Source: DATJQF01 sp035505995 (GTDB taxonomy: Bacteria; Bacteroidota; Bacteroidia; Bacteroidales; FEN-979). Taken from it: 10,168 nt of DNA. The notes under the pieces are model-generated. The model was not told the DNA's origin. It saw only the letters and a program-made list of their open reading frames with translations, and searched no databases. The position numbers were made by a program, and so were the translations under genes. The stretch is taken from NCBI GenBank assembly GCA_035505995.1, contig DATJQF010000086.1:1-10168 (forward strand), given 5' to 3'. Shown here one piece after another: positions 1 through 9,703 of the stretch. Each line of letters opens with the position of its first letter. The stretch's first letter is position 1.

Positions 1-666
1 AAGCTGATCCGGAATGACTACGATCAGCTCCCGGAGAAAGCGAGGGAGTATGTGAACGGCTGGTTCGACGCGCATGCCTATTATTATTTCAGCGAGATCC
101 TCAAGAGCGGGCTGGGCTCGCACAACGACCAGCACAAGATCTACAGCCTGCTCACCACCGACCGGAAGATCACCTTCTTCAAGAATATCGTCCGGATCTG
201 CCATAAATCGAAGATCAAGGGATTCAATGCCGGGGCTTTCATGCTGGGCAGGTTCCTCTGCCAGCCTCACCCGGTAAGTTTCTGGAAAGCGTTTGAACCC
301 GCGGAGATCGTCTTCCTGCTGAACGAGCATATCCTGTTCGAAAAATACATGCAGGTGCTGTCGGAGTTCGGCGAACGCCACCTGAGCCGCACCCGGAACA
401 AGATCCTCACCGATGACCTGGGGGATGTGTCGCTGGCAGCGCTGTCGCCGGAAACCTTCATGACCCTGAAGCTTTGCGGCAAGGACTGGAAAGAGATCGA
501 AAAGCACCTCGGGACCGCCCAAGAGCGCGAAACGCTTACGCTGGCGGAGATCCTCCAGAAGCCTTTCGGGTTCTTTTACCACTATGATAAGCCCTGGTCG
601 GTGGAGAAACTGAAGGTTATCTGCGCAGAGGAGAAAATTCCGGTACCGGCAGAGGAATCAATTTAA
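1..666 (+). CDS. Unrecognised protein, C-terminal part (5'-truncated by window edge)
   Basis: I do not recognise this protein and assign no function. The frame is open from base 1 to a TAA at 664-666, giving at least 221 residues; a GTG at 52 lies inside this frame, but the coding-like sequence continues upstream of it, so the true start is probably outside the window. The visible part looks soluble and mostly helical, rich in aromatic and charged residues (a YYYF run near residue 30, a GFFYHYDKPW segment near residue 190). I see no transmembrane segment, signal peptide, Cys pair or nucleotide-binding motif. Codon third positions favour G/C, as in the neighbouring genes, which supports real coding. 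It converges on the minus-strand operon with a 56-base gap, so it belongs to a different transcription unit. Confidence 0.8.
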   Translation, partial: KLIRNDYDQLPEKAREYVNGWFDAHAYYYFSEILKSGLGSHNDQHKIYSLLTTDRKITFFKNIVRICHKSKIKGFNAGAFMLGRFLCQPHPVSFWKAFEPAEIVFLLNEHILFEKYMQVLSEFGERHLSRTRNKILTDDLGDVSLAALSPETFMTLKLCGKDWKEIEKHLGTAQERETLTLAEILQKPFGFFYHYDKPWSVEKLKVICAEEKIPVPAEESI

Positions 667-714
667 GTTTGTTCCTCGCAAATACAATCGGTAATCAAAA
701 ATCGGCAGTCTTAA

Positions 715-736
715 ATTCCGGGTTAGATTCCGGGTT
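715..736. repeat. Short tandem duplication spanning the stop codon of the PPDK_N-type gene
   Basis: The 10-mer ATTCCGGGTT occurs at 715-724 and again at 727-736, a 12-base period. The stop codon of the minus-strand gene (723-725) sits in the duplication, with one copy coding for the protein's last residues and the other lying at and beyond the stop. It is probably a small slippage duplication; no function is apparent. Confidence 0.5.
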
Positions 737-3695
737 TGAATATTACCCCGATATTCTTCTTTCCATCGATCTCCACCCGGATAGGCTCCTCAAAGTGCAC
801 GTGTCGCAGGTATTCGTCTTCGAAAGCAGCCGGCTGTGAGGCGAGGAAATCCACGTCGTAATGACCTTCCTTCAAAAACGGGTTGATCGTGAAATAGCCG
901 ACGCGGAAAGAGGTGAGATTCTGGAAAAAATGGGTGCCCTGGCTCGGATCGATGCGGTAATTGGCCAAGCCCGATTCGATGATCACGCGGGCGGCTGAGA
1001 TCTGGGGCCAGCGCACCGGGATGCCCAGCCAGGGATCGCTGGAGCCCCACCGGCCTGGCCCGACCAGGATATAATTTTTCTTTTCGTTGAGGAAGCGGTC
1101 GTTGAGATTCTCAAGCCGGGTGGCAATTTCCGCGTTCTTCGCGGAATCGAAGGCTTCGGGCTTCACATAAACGAAGTCATGGATCCCCTTGATGATGCCG
1201 TTGCCCAGTGCGCTTTTGGAAAGGATGAGCGTATCCTCCGTCCGGATCTCCTCCGGGTTCAGGTTCACCGATTCGTTCTTGCCCACGATGGGCCGGATCT
1301 GGAGCAGGGAGAATACTTTCGGCTCGTCCCTGGGCAGGTCCAGGTTCACGGCAAATTCGATCTCGACCGCCTTCCCCATTTCCTTCTGACCGATGTCGAG
1401 CACCATCCGCAGGATCTCCGCCAACGGGAAAGTGCCGTGGTTCAGGATCTGCGAGAAGGTGATCAGCCGCTTCCCGGTCCCCAGCATGCCGTCCTGGAGC
1501 TGGTGACTGTCGTAATCGAAGGTGGAAGCCACCAGTCGAAGCGCGCTGTCCTCTTCCACCTCCTTGACCTTCAGCTTGAGCAGGTTGACGGTGTCGTCCA
1601 CGTTGGGGATGAAGCTCTCCGCCCTCAGGTCGAGGGCAAATAAGGTTTTCTGGGACTCGCTCAGGGCGAGCTCCGGGGTGGAAAGCTGCAGGATCTTTTT
1701 CGGGTAGCGCGGCGAGAACCGCAGCCCGACCCCGCCATCCACGATATATTTCCCAAGACCGAAAGCGATGTTGGCGATCCCGTCCTCCGGCTTCTCCGGG
1801 GCAATCGGGTAAAAGTTGATGGAGCGGGCCACGCCGGAAATGGCCGGGTAGAACCGGTCGCCGTATTGCCTTCCCGTCACCTCCTGCAATACGATCCCCA
1901 TCTTTTCTTCGTCGATCACATTCAGCGTGGCGGCCATGTACGATTTGCTGTCCTTGTAAAACGCCGAGGCATACACGCTCTTGATCGCCTCGCTCAGCTT
2001 CTCGATCATGATCCGCTCGTTGAACCTGATGTTGGGGATCATGTAGGTGGAATAGATCCCGGCGAACGGCTGGTAGTGCGAATCCTCGAGCAGGCTGGAG
2101 GAGCGGACGGCGATGGGGTTGTTCACGCAGGAGACGAAGGTGTACAGGTCCTCGTGGATGCGGAACGGCAGCCTCGCCTTCACGAAATGCGCGAGGATAT
2201 CCTTGTCGGAACGGTCGGAAAGCGCGATCTCATAGAGGTTGTTCTCCTCCATGTAGTCGTCGAAGATATCAGTGCCGAGCACGACGGTGCGCGGGATCGA
2301 GATGACCACCCCGGGGAATTTATCGGCCAGCCGGTTGCGCTTCACCAGTGAGTCGAGAAATGCCAGTCCGCGGGCTTTCCCTCCGATAGAACCCTGACCG
2401 ATCCGGGCAAAGGAAAGATACTGGTCGTACCGGTCACGGTCGAACTCGGCGATCACGCCTCTCGCCTTGTTGATGCGGAAGGCCGTGATCGAATCGAAGA
2501 TATACCGCTTGGCTTCGTCCATGTCGCGGAACTCCGTCACCGACACCTCCCCGAACAGCTCGGCGATGGGGAAAAGCGCCCGGGCGTTCAGCCATTTCGA
2601 GAACTGGTTCCGCTGCATGTGATATTTCAGCGATTCGTCGGGGATCTCGAAGATCTTGTCCTGCAGGGATTTCAGGTCGGTGGCGCGGGTGATCTCGCGG
2701 CCGTTGGAGGGATCGATGAAGACGAAATCGCCGAACGAGAAATGCTCGTTGATATAGTTCCGCAGCTCGATGGAAAGCGTCTTGGAGAGCTTGTTCACAA
2801 AACCGACTTTCAGCTCCTTCGCGACGGCTTCGGCTGCCGCTTCCGAGGATTGCAGCAGGATCGGCATGAACTGGTCGCTCTCCCGGATCATCTTGACGAA
2901 CTGGATCCCGGCCGTTTTATCAGGAACACCGTCCTTCTTGAAGCAGATATCCGAGATGACCCCCAGCAGGTTGTTCCGGTACTTGCTGAAGAGCATCGTC
3001 GCCTCCTCGTAGCTGGTGGCCAGGATGATCTTCGGCCGGCCCCGCATCCGCACCATCTTCTGGTGCTCGTTGAGGCCTTCGGTCATAAAGTATTTCGACT
3101 GCTTGAAGAGGATCTTGTAGATGTTCGGAAGGTAGCTCGAATAGAACCGGATCGAGTCCTCCACGAGCAGCAGTGCCTGCACTCCCTGCTTCGCGTCCTG
3201 TTCGAGGTTCATCCGGTCCTCGATCAGCTTGATGATGGCCAGCAGGATGTCGGAGTTGCCCAGCCAGCTGAAGACATAGTCGATGGCGGTGAGGTCCTGC
3301 TCGCGCAGCTTGATGTTCACTTCCCGCGAGAACGGCGTAAGCACCACGATGGGGATCTTCGGGTATTTCTGCTTGATGCGGATGGCGAGGTCGAACGTAT
3401 CGGTCTTTTCGATGCTCAGCATGGAGATCACCAGCTCGATGTGCTTGTCCTCGAGCACCTCGAACGCTTCTTCCTGCGTGGTCACCTTGATGAACTGCGG
3501 CGCATAGCGGAGGTTGAGCGAAACGTACTCCATGAAGATCGTCTCGTCGATCCGCCCGTCCTCCTCGAGCATAAAGGAATCGTAGGTGCTGGAGATCAGC
3601 AGGATCTGGTAGATCCGCTTCTTCATCAGCAGGTTGAAGTGGGTGTCGATGAAGTAGTATTTCTTCGGGTCCAGAACCGGGGATCGTGGAGCCAT
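723..3695 (-). CDS. Two receiver-like domains fused to a PPDK/PEP-synthase N-terminal (ATP-grasp) domain
   Basis: A 990-residue protein, probably cytoplasmic. Residues about 25-165 form a degenerate receiver fold: no acidic pair in the first strand and Met92 near the phospho-acceptor position. Residues about 172-315 form a second receiver that keeps the expected set: E179/D180, D249, S283 or S284, and K302. From about 427 to 803 it matches the PPDK_N (PF01326) domain of pyruvate phosphate dikinase and PEP synthase: GSIGGKARG (435-443), AVRSSSLLED (529-538) followed by FAG, AFGLGKYIVDGG (644-655), and a closing LLQIRP (797-802). The phosphohistidine domain (a GG-T-SHAA-type motif) and the PEP/pyruvate barrel are absent; a tail with GPGRWGSSDPWLG (879-891) replaces them. 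It is therefore unlikely to be a complete PEP synthase, although automated annotation may call it one. It is probably an ATP-dependent enzyme or phosphotransfer module under receiver control; the substrate is unknown. The start at 3695 lies 18 bases after the diiron gene's stop; Met24 is an alternative start. Confidence 0.88.
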   Translation of the reverse strand: MAPRSPVLDPKKYYFIDTHFNLLMKKRIYQILLISSTYDSFMLEEDGRIDETIFMEYVSLNLRYAPQFIKVTTQEEAFEVLEDKHIELVISMLSIEKTDTFDLAIRIKQKYPKIPIVVLTPFSREVNIKLREQDLTAIDYVFSWLGNSDILLAIIKLIEDRMNLEQDAKQGVQALLLVEDSIRFYSSYLPNIYKILFKQSKYFMTEGLNEHQKMVRMRGRPKIILATSYEEATMLFSKYRNNLLGVISDICFKKDGVPDKTAGIQFVKMIRESDQFMPILLQSSEAAAEAVAKELKVGFVNKLSKTLSIELRNYINEHFSFGDFVFIDPSNGREITRATDLKSLQDKIFEIPDESLKYHMQRNQFSKWLNARALFPIAELFGEVSVTEFRDMDEAKRYIFDSITAFRINKARGVIAEFDRDRYDQYLSFARIGQGSIGGKARGLAFLDSLVKRNRLADKFPGVVISIPRTVVLGTDIFDDYMEENNLYEIALSDRSDKDILAHFVKARLPFRIHEDLYTFVSCVNNPIAVRSSSLLEDSHYQPFAGIYSTYMIPNIRFNERIMIEKLSEAIKSVYASAFYKDSKSYMAATLNVIDEEKMGIVLQEVTGRQYGDRFYPAISGVARSINFYPIAPEKPEDGIANIAFGLGKYIVDGGVGLRFSPRYPKKILQLSTPELALSESQKTLFALDLRAESFIPNVDDTVNLLKLKVKEVEEDSALRLVASTFDYDSHQLQDGMLGTGKRLITFSQILNHGTFPLAEILRMVLDIGQKEMGKAVEIEFAVNLDLPRDEPKVFSLLQIRPIVGKNESVNLNPEEIRTEDTLILSKSALGNGIIKGIHDFVYVKPEAFDSAKNAEIATRLENLNDRFLNEKKNYILVGPGRWGSSDPWLGIPVRWPQISAARVIIESGLANYRIDPSQGTHFFQNLTSFRVGYFTINPFLKEGHYDVDFLASQPAAFEDEYLRHVHFEEPIRVEIDGKKNIGVIFKPGI

Positions 3696-3713
3696 ACTGA
3701 ACTGAATTAATCC

Positions 3714-4169
3714 TTAATTCTCCCTGAGGATGTAATCGTCATACTCCAGCTCGAAGCGGAGCTTGTGCTTGGATTCTTCCTGGGCCAGCGAGAGGAAGAG
3801 GTTCTTCATCGCCGGATCGTTCGTTTCTTCCGAGAGCATGAGGTATAGCCGGAAGGCATTCTTCTCCTTCTTCATCGCCAGGATCAGGGCTTCCTGGTAC
3901 GACATGTCCGGGGAAGGGTTTACATCGGTCAGGTAATCGGAGATCTTCAGGTCCCTGATCTTTTTCAACGGCATCTCATAGGAGTGGTTTTCCTTGATGC
4001 CGGTGAGGCGGGCCTTGTGTTTCATCTCCTCCTGCGCGAACTCAACAAATACCTTCTTCATCTCCTCGCCTTTTACGGTTTTGGCCAGGTACGTATAAAA
4101 ATCGACGGCTTCCTGCTCGGCGTTGATCGCGAAATCGAGGATGTCGTCAACGGTGGAAAATGACTTCAT
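3714..4169 (-). CDS. Ferritin-like / rubrerythrin-type diiron protein without rubredoxin domain
   Basis: A 151-residue, all-helical protein with the two-fold repeated diiron signature of the rubrerythrin/ferritin-like superfamily. The first half has E18 (E-x2-A-x2-FY) and E48-x2-H51; the second half has E102 and E132-x2-H135. These give the usual four Glu and two His ligands of a four-helix-bundle diiron site. There is no CxxC pair, so the C-terminal rubredoxin domain of classical rubrerythrin is missing. Proteins of this kind in anaerobes act in peroxide or oxygen detoxification or in iron handling; which applies here cannot be read from sequence, and without rubredoxin it would need an external electron donor. 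It starts 5 bases after the stop of the large flavoprotein gene and ends 18 bases before the receiver-PPDK_N gene, so it is very likely co-transcribed. No Shine-Dalgarno sequence is visible before the ATG. Confidence 0.87.
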   Translation of the reverse strand: MKSFSTVDDILDFAINAEQEAVDFYTYLAKTVKGEEMKKVFVEFAQEEMKHKARLTGIKENHSYEMPLKKIRDLKISDYLTDVNPSPDMSYQEALILAMKKEKNAFRLYLMLSEETNDPAMKNLFLSLAQEESKHKLRFELEYDDYILREN

Positions 4170-4174
4170 GTTAC

Positions 4175-7100
4175 TTACGGTTTTTGATTTACGAATGATG
4201 CTTCAAATTCTTCTTCAAACCTCTTCGTCAGATGATCGCAGCCATACTCAAAGATACGGAAAGGATCATCCTTCCCGGTGTTTTTCAGGTGATAAACCGG
4301 TGCTTCTTCCGGGTCCGTTTTTTCCCGGCCCGGCAGACCGGCAATGATCTCCTTCAGCACCGCATCCGGGTCGGAAGGAGCCTGGACCCCGAATTCCTTC
4401 AGCAGGGCCGCCAGCTGTTCCAGGTTGTTCATTTCAATCCTGCCTTCCATCACCGCACCGAATTCCTGGATCATCTTCTGGGTGTTGGTAAAGGTCCCTC
4501 CGGTCTCCGCAGGGAAGGATGCCGGTAATACCAGGTCGGCCGATTTAGCCGTCTCCGTCAGGAAATAATCCTGCACCACCTTGAACGATGCGCCGTCCAG
4601 CCATTTCTTCGCTTCCCCGTTCACGGCACAGCCAGCCGGGTCTTCGCCGAAAATGAATAGATTTTTAACGGCACCTTTCCCCAGACGTTCGGGAAGGTCC
4701 TTCCCGTTCCGCGAAACGATCCCTGTATCGAAGATCCCCTGGGAGTTGTTTTTCTCCTTGAGCGAAAGGATCCCGCTGGCCGTCTTGCCCAGCTTGCCGG
4801 TGATCAGGGCGAGGTTGAACAGCTCGGCGGATGTTGCAGCGGAGATCTCCTTTTCCGAGAAAACGATCACGGCATTCATCTGCTTATTATAATCGTCGGC
4901 AAAGGCGGCGATCATTCCCGGGTCAGTCATTCCCGACTTTTTCAGCAACTCTTCAAAATCTTCTTTCAAAAGATGGCTTTTATATTCCTCCCAGCCTTTC
5001 ACCCGGTCGCGCAGGAACAGCGCATTCTCCCTGCGGTTCGTGAGCAGCCAGTGGTTCACCGCCCGGACGAAATGATAATACGATCTCACCCGGATCACCT
5101 CGTCCACCTTGTGCTCCATCGAATTCCGGTCCTTCGCCGTCACCAGGACGACCGGCACCTTCATCATCGCCCGGTCGTTGTTCACCATGAATCCCGGGAT
5201 CGCGTGGTCGCGGTTGATCTCGGTTCCGATGAGATAGAACTTGCCGGCTTTCCGGTGCTCTTTGAACGGGACATTATTTTCCGCGTTGAAACGATATTGA
5301 TCGCCCCTGCCCAGGTAATGGAAGCTGCCCAGGTGTTCCGTCCTGACCGCTTCTTTCGCAAGCCTTTTCACCAGGTGCATCTCTTCGTTGGAAAGCCTTG
5401 CCCCGGCAAAAAATGCATTCTCTTCCGGTTTAACGGCGGAGATCTTTTCCCGGATCAGCGTGAAGGCCTCTTTGAAGCTGATCTCCCTGAATTTTCCGTT
5501 CTTTTTCACCATCGGCTTCAGGATCCTCGCCGGATCATTCAGGTAACCGTAGCCGAACTTCGGAAAGCGGCAGATCACCCCTTTCCCGTTGATGTTGCCC
5601 GGGCGGCCGGTCACGCTCATCACGAATCCTTGCCGGTGGTTCAGGGTGATCGCGCAACCTACCGAGCAGTAATTGCAGATCGTTTCCGCCTGCTCAGTTT
5701 TTACCGGACCCGGCTTGAAGATCACATTCTCCAGGATGGCGCCCGTGGGACAGGTGGCGATGCACATCCCGCACGATTCGCAAGGGGTGTCGGTCAGCGA
5801 ATTGCCCATGCTGGGCGCGACATACGTATCAAAGCCGCGCTTGATGAACCCGAGCGCGTTGGCGCCCACCACCTCGCGGCACATGCGGATGCATCGGCCG
5901 CAGAGGATGCATTTGTTGTTATCGATCTCTATGTACGGATGGCGGAAATCCACCTCGTACTGCCTGAACTCCCCTTCGTACTGCTTCTGGAAAGCGTTGT
6001 ATTCCGTGGCATATTTCTGGAGGTCGCAGTTGAAGAAGGCCATGCAGCCGCACTCCAGGCAGCGCTGGGATTCATGATACGCCACCTCCTCCCCCTGGTA
6101 GCCCAGTTCAACCTCGCTGAAATTATTACGCTTCTCTGCCGGCAGGGTAGGCATCTCCTCGCGGAGCTGTTTCGCGAACCGTCCGGAATAATCTTCTTTC
6201 ACCTGCTTTTTGAAGTTCTCTTTTTTGCTAAGGAAGGGTTTCTTCAGCGGTTGAACCGGGAGTCCCGTAACGAACTGGTGGGCGCTGTTGGCCGCGATCT
6301 TCGCCTGGGCGATCGCTTCGATGATCGTAGCGGGGCCCGTCACACCGTCGCCCGCGGCAAATACCGACGGGATGCCGGTGACCAGCGTGGACTTATCGGC
6401 ATCGATATCCCCCCATTTGTTGATCTTCAGCTGGCCGCCTTCCGCGTGGGCATTGATATCGTCGATGAAATTCACATCGGTCTTCTGGCCGATGGCCGCG
6501 AGGATATAATCCACCTGGATGTTGAAATCGGAACCCTCCACCGGCACCGGCCTTCTGCGGCCCGAAGCGTCAGGCTCGCCCAGCTCCATCCGGATGCAGG
6601 TCATTGATTCCACCTCGCCCTTTTCGTTCTTATGGATCTTGCCGGGCAGGGTCAGGAATTTGTATTCCACGCCTTCGAGCTTCGATTCATGGATCTCGAT
6701 GGGATTGGCCGGCATTTCCTTCTCGGTTCTCCGGTAGATCACATAAACCTTATCGGCATGACAGCGGATCGAGGTGCGGCAGCAGTCCATGGCGGTGTTT
6801 CCCCCACCCACCACGGCGATCGTCTTTCCCCTGAAATCGTACCGCTGACCGGTCACTTCCATATTCTTCAGGAAATCGATCCCGGAGAAAACATTAACCG
6901 CATCCTCCCCTTCGCATCCCACGCCGGTCCCTTTCTGGGAGCCGATGGTAAGAATAGTGGCGTCATACTTTTCTTTAAGTTCCTGGTAGCTTAGATCCCC
7001 GCCCAGCTTTTTATTATAGCGGATCGTGACTCCCAGGTCGGTGATGTTCTTCACTTCCTGGTCGAGAATGTCGTTCGGCAAACGATACTCGGGGATCCCG

Positions 7101-7813
7101 TAACGCAGCCATCCTCCTGATTTCGGCGCCGCTTCGAAGATATCCGCCTGGTGACCCATCACCTGCAGGAAGTAAGCGGCGGAGAGTCCGCCCGGCCCGG
7201 CGCCGATGACGGCGATCTTCTTCCCGGTCGAAGGCTTTTTCTCCGGAACGAATTTCCCCGGAGAAGCCAGGTCGGCATCCGAAGCGAACCTTTTCAGGTA
7301 ATCGATGCCCACCGGGGCGCCTTCGTCCAGCAGGTTCCGGCGGCATTCGGCTTCGCAGGGACGCACGCAAACGCGGCCGCAGATCGCCGGCAACGGGTTG
7401 GTTTCTTTTATTAATGCCACCGCTTCGCTGTAAAGCCCTTTCTCGATCAGGGAGATGTAGCCCTGAACGTCCACGCCTGCCGGGCAGGTCTGGGTGCAGG
7501 GACCGAGACAGTCGGCATAGTGGTTGCTCAGCAGCAGCTCAAGCGCCATCTTCCTCGATTTCCGGATGCCTTCGCTCATCGTGACGATCTTCATCCCTTC
7601 TGCGATTTTTGTGGAGCAGGCGGGCTGGTGCCCTTTCATGCCTTCCACTTCCACCACGCAGAGGTAGCAGGAGGTGAAGGGTTCGAGCCGGTCGTCGTGG
7701 CAGAGAGTGGGTATAGGGATCCCGTGACGCTGCGCCAGTTCCAGTATGGTTTCGCCGGGAGTTCCTTTTACGATATTTCCGTCGAGTACGATGTTGAAGA
7801 AAGAATCAGCCAT
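4175..7813 (-). CDS. GltD/NfnB-type FAD oxidoreductase fused to NuoG-like 2Fe-2S, 4Fe-4S and degenerate molybdopterin domains (StnC-like)
   Basis: A 1212-residue multi-redox-centre subunit. In order: a NuoG/HydA-type 2Fe-2S domain (C38, C49, C52, C66); a seam with H98, C102, C106, C110 and then C145, C149, C153, C157, resembling the GltD-type Fe-S region; an FAD Rossmann motif GAGPGG (204-209); an NAD(P)H Rossmann motif GGGNTAMD (336-343) with R361/R362 and MPA, as in NADPH-linked GltD/NfnB; the second FAD motif around AAGDG (486-490); a Cys cluster C585, C588, C590, C596; two ferredoxin 4Fe-4S motifs (C635/638/641/645 and C678/681/684/688); and a molybdopterin-oxidoreductase 4Fe-4S domain (C713, C716, C720, C748). 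The last part, to about residue 1165, is formate-dehydrogenase/NuoG-like (KNNSQG at 1021-1026, SADLVLPASF at 1091-1100, GGTFTNT at 1105-1111) but lacks the catalytic Cys/Sec. With the two upstream subunits this matches the Stn-type electron-bifurcating transhydrogenase; the expected role is electron exchange between NADP(H) and the Fe-S chain. No glutamate synthase large subunit is nearby. The exact complex name is inference. Confidence 0.88.
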   Translation of the reverse strand: MADSFFNIVLDGNIVKGTPGETILELAQRHGIPIPTLCHDDRLEPFTSCYLCVVEVEGMKGHQPACSTKIAEGMKIVTMSEGIRKSRKMALELLLSNHYADCLGPCTQTCPAGVDVQGYISLIEKGLYSEAVALIKETNPLPAICGRVCVRPCEAECRRNLLDEGAPVGIDYLKRFASDADLASPGKFVPEKKPSTGKKIAVIGAGPGGLSAAYFLQVMGHQADIFEAAPKSGGWLRYGIPEYRLPNDILDQEVKNITDLGVTIRYNKKLGGDLSYQELKEKYDATILTIGSQKGTGVGCEGEDAVNVFSGIDFLKNMEVTGQRYDFRGKTIAVVGGGNTAMDCCRTSIRCHADKVYVIYRRTEKEMPANPIEIHESKLEGVEYKFLTLPGKIHKNEKGEVESMTCIRMELGEPDASGRRRPVPVEGSDFNIQVDYILAAIGQKTDVNFIDDINAHAEGGQLKINKWGDIDADKSTLVTGIPSVFAAGDGVTGPATIIEAIAQAKIAANSAHQFVTGLPVQPLKKPFLSKKENFKKQVKEDYSGRFAKQLREEMPTLPAEKRNNFSEVELGYQGEEVAYHESQRCLECGCMAFFNCDLQKYATEYNAFQKQYEGEFRQYEVDFRHPYIEIDNNKCILCGRCIRMCREVVGANALGFIKRGFDTYVAPSMGNSLTDTPCESCGMCIATCPTGAILENVIFKPGPVKTEQAETICNYCSVGCAITLNHRQGFVMSVTGRPGNINGKGVICRFPKFGYGYLNDPARILKPMVKKNGKFREISFKEAFTLIREKISAVKPEENAFFAGARLSNEEMHLVKRLAKEAVRTEHLGSFHYLGRGDQYRFNAENNVPFKEHRKAGKFYLIGTEINRDHAIPGFMVNNDRAMMKVPVVLVTAKDRNSMEHKVDEVIRVRSYYHFVRAVNHWLLTNRRENALFLRDRVKGWEEYKSHLLKEDFEELLKKSGMTDPGMIAAFADDYNKQMNAVIVFSEKEISAATSAELFNLALITGKLGKTASGILSLKEKNNSQGIFDTGIVSRNGKDLPERLGKGAVKNLFIFGEDPAGCAVNGEAKKWLDGASFKVVQDYFLTETAKSADLVLPASFPAETGGTFTNTQKMIQEFGAVMEGRIEMNNLEQLAALLKEFGVQAPSDPDAVLKEIIAGLPGREKTDPEEAPVYHLKNTGKDDPFRIFEYGCDHLTKRFEEEFEASFVNQKP

Positions 7814-7848
7814 GAGTCAGTTCGTTACAGTGTTAGGAATGGTTTTAT

Positions 7849-9627
<1,779 letters not shown>

Positions 9628-9642
9628 AAGGAGTAATGTTTA

Positions 9643-9703
9643 CCTCACCCCGTCCCCTCCCCCAGCCTCTCCACCGTTTGGGAAAGGGAGGAAAGGGGTG
9701 GGG
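9643..9703. repeat. Imperfect C-rich/G-rich inverted repeat (hairpin) inside the operon
   Basis: Bases 9643-9661 (CCTCACCCCGTCCCCTCCC) pair imperfectly with 9686-9703. CACCCC (9646-9651) is exactly complementary to GGGGTG (9695-9700), and CCTCCC (9656-9661) to GGGAGG (9686-9691), with a small internal loop between them and about 24 bases in the terminal loop. It fills most of the 84-base gap between the NuoE-like and NuoF-like genes. It resembles the dispersed palindromic intergenic repeats with a CCTCACCCC head that I recall from many bacterial genomes. It could also act on mRNA stability or attenuation between the two genes. No T-run follows on the transcribed strand, so it is not a canonical terminator. 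Confidence 0.65.

Noticed and set aside
667..722. Possible bidirectional terminator between the convergent genes
   Set aside because: I found only stems of about three bases and short T or A runs, not enough to call an intrinsic terminator.
723..3695. Assignment as a complete PEP synthase (ppsA)
   Set aside because: The phosphohistidine and PEP/pyruvate-binding domains needed for that reaction are not seen.
2619..3710. Plus-strand open frame opposite the receiver domains (363 codons)
   Set aside because: It is antisense to a well-supported receiver region, with low-complexity Asp/Val/Leu/Glu composition and no independent evidence.
4973..6607. Long plus-strand open frame opposite the GltD-NuoG fusion (544 codons)
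   Set aside because: It is a shadow of the minus-strand gene's codon bias, with composition rich in His, Arg, Val and Leu and no recognisable domain.
4175..7813. Reading the large protein as a formate dehydrogenase or [FeFe] hydrogenase catalytic subunit
   Set aside because: The catalytic Cys/Sec of formate dehydrogenase is missing, and the Cys motifs of the hydrogenase H-cluster are absent; the catalytic module is GltD/NfnB-like.
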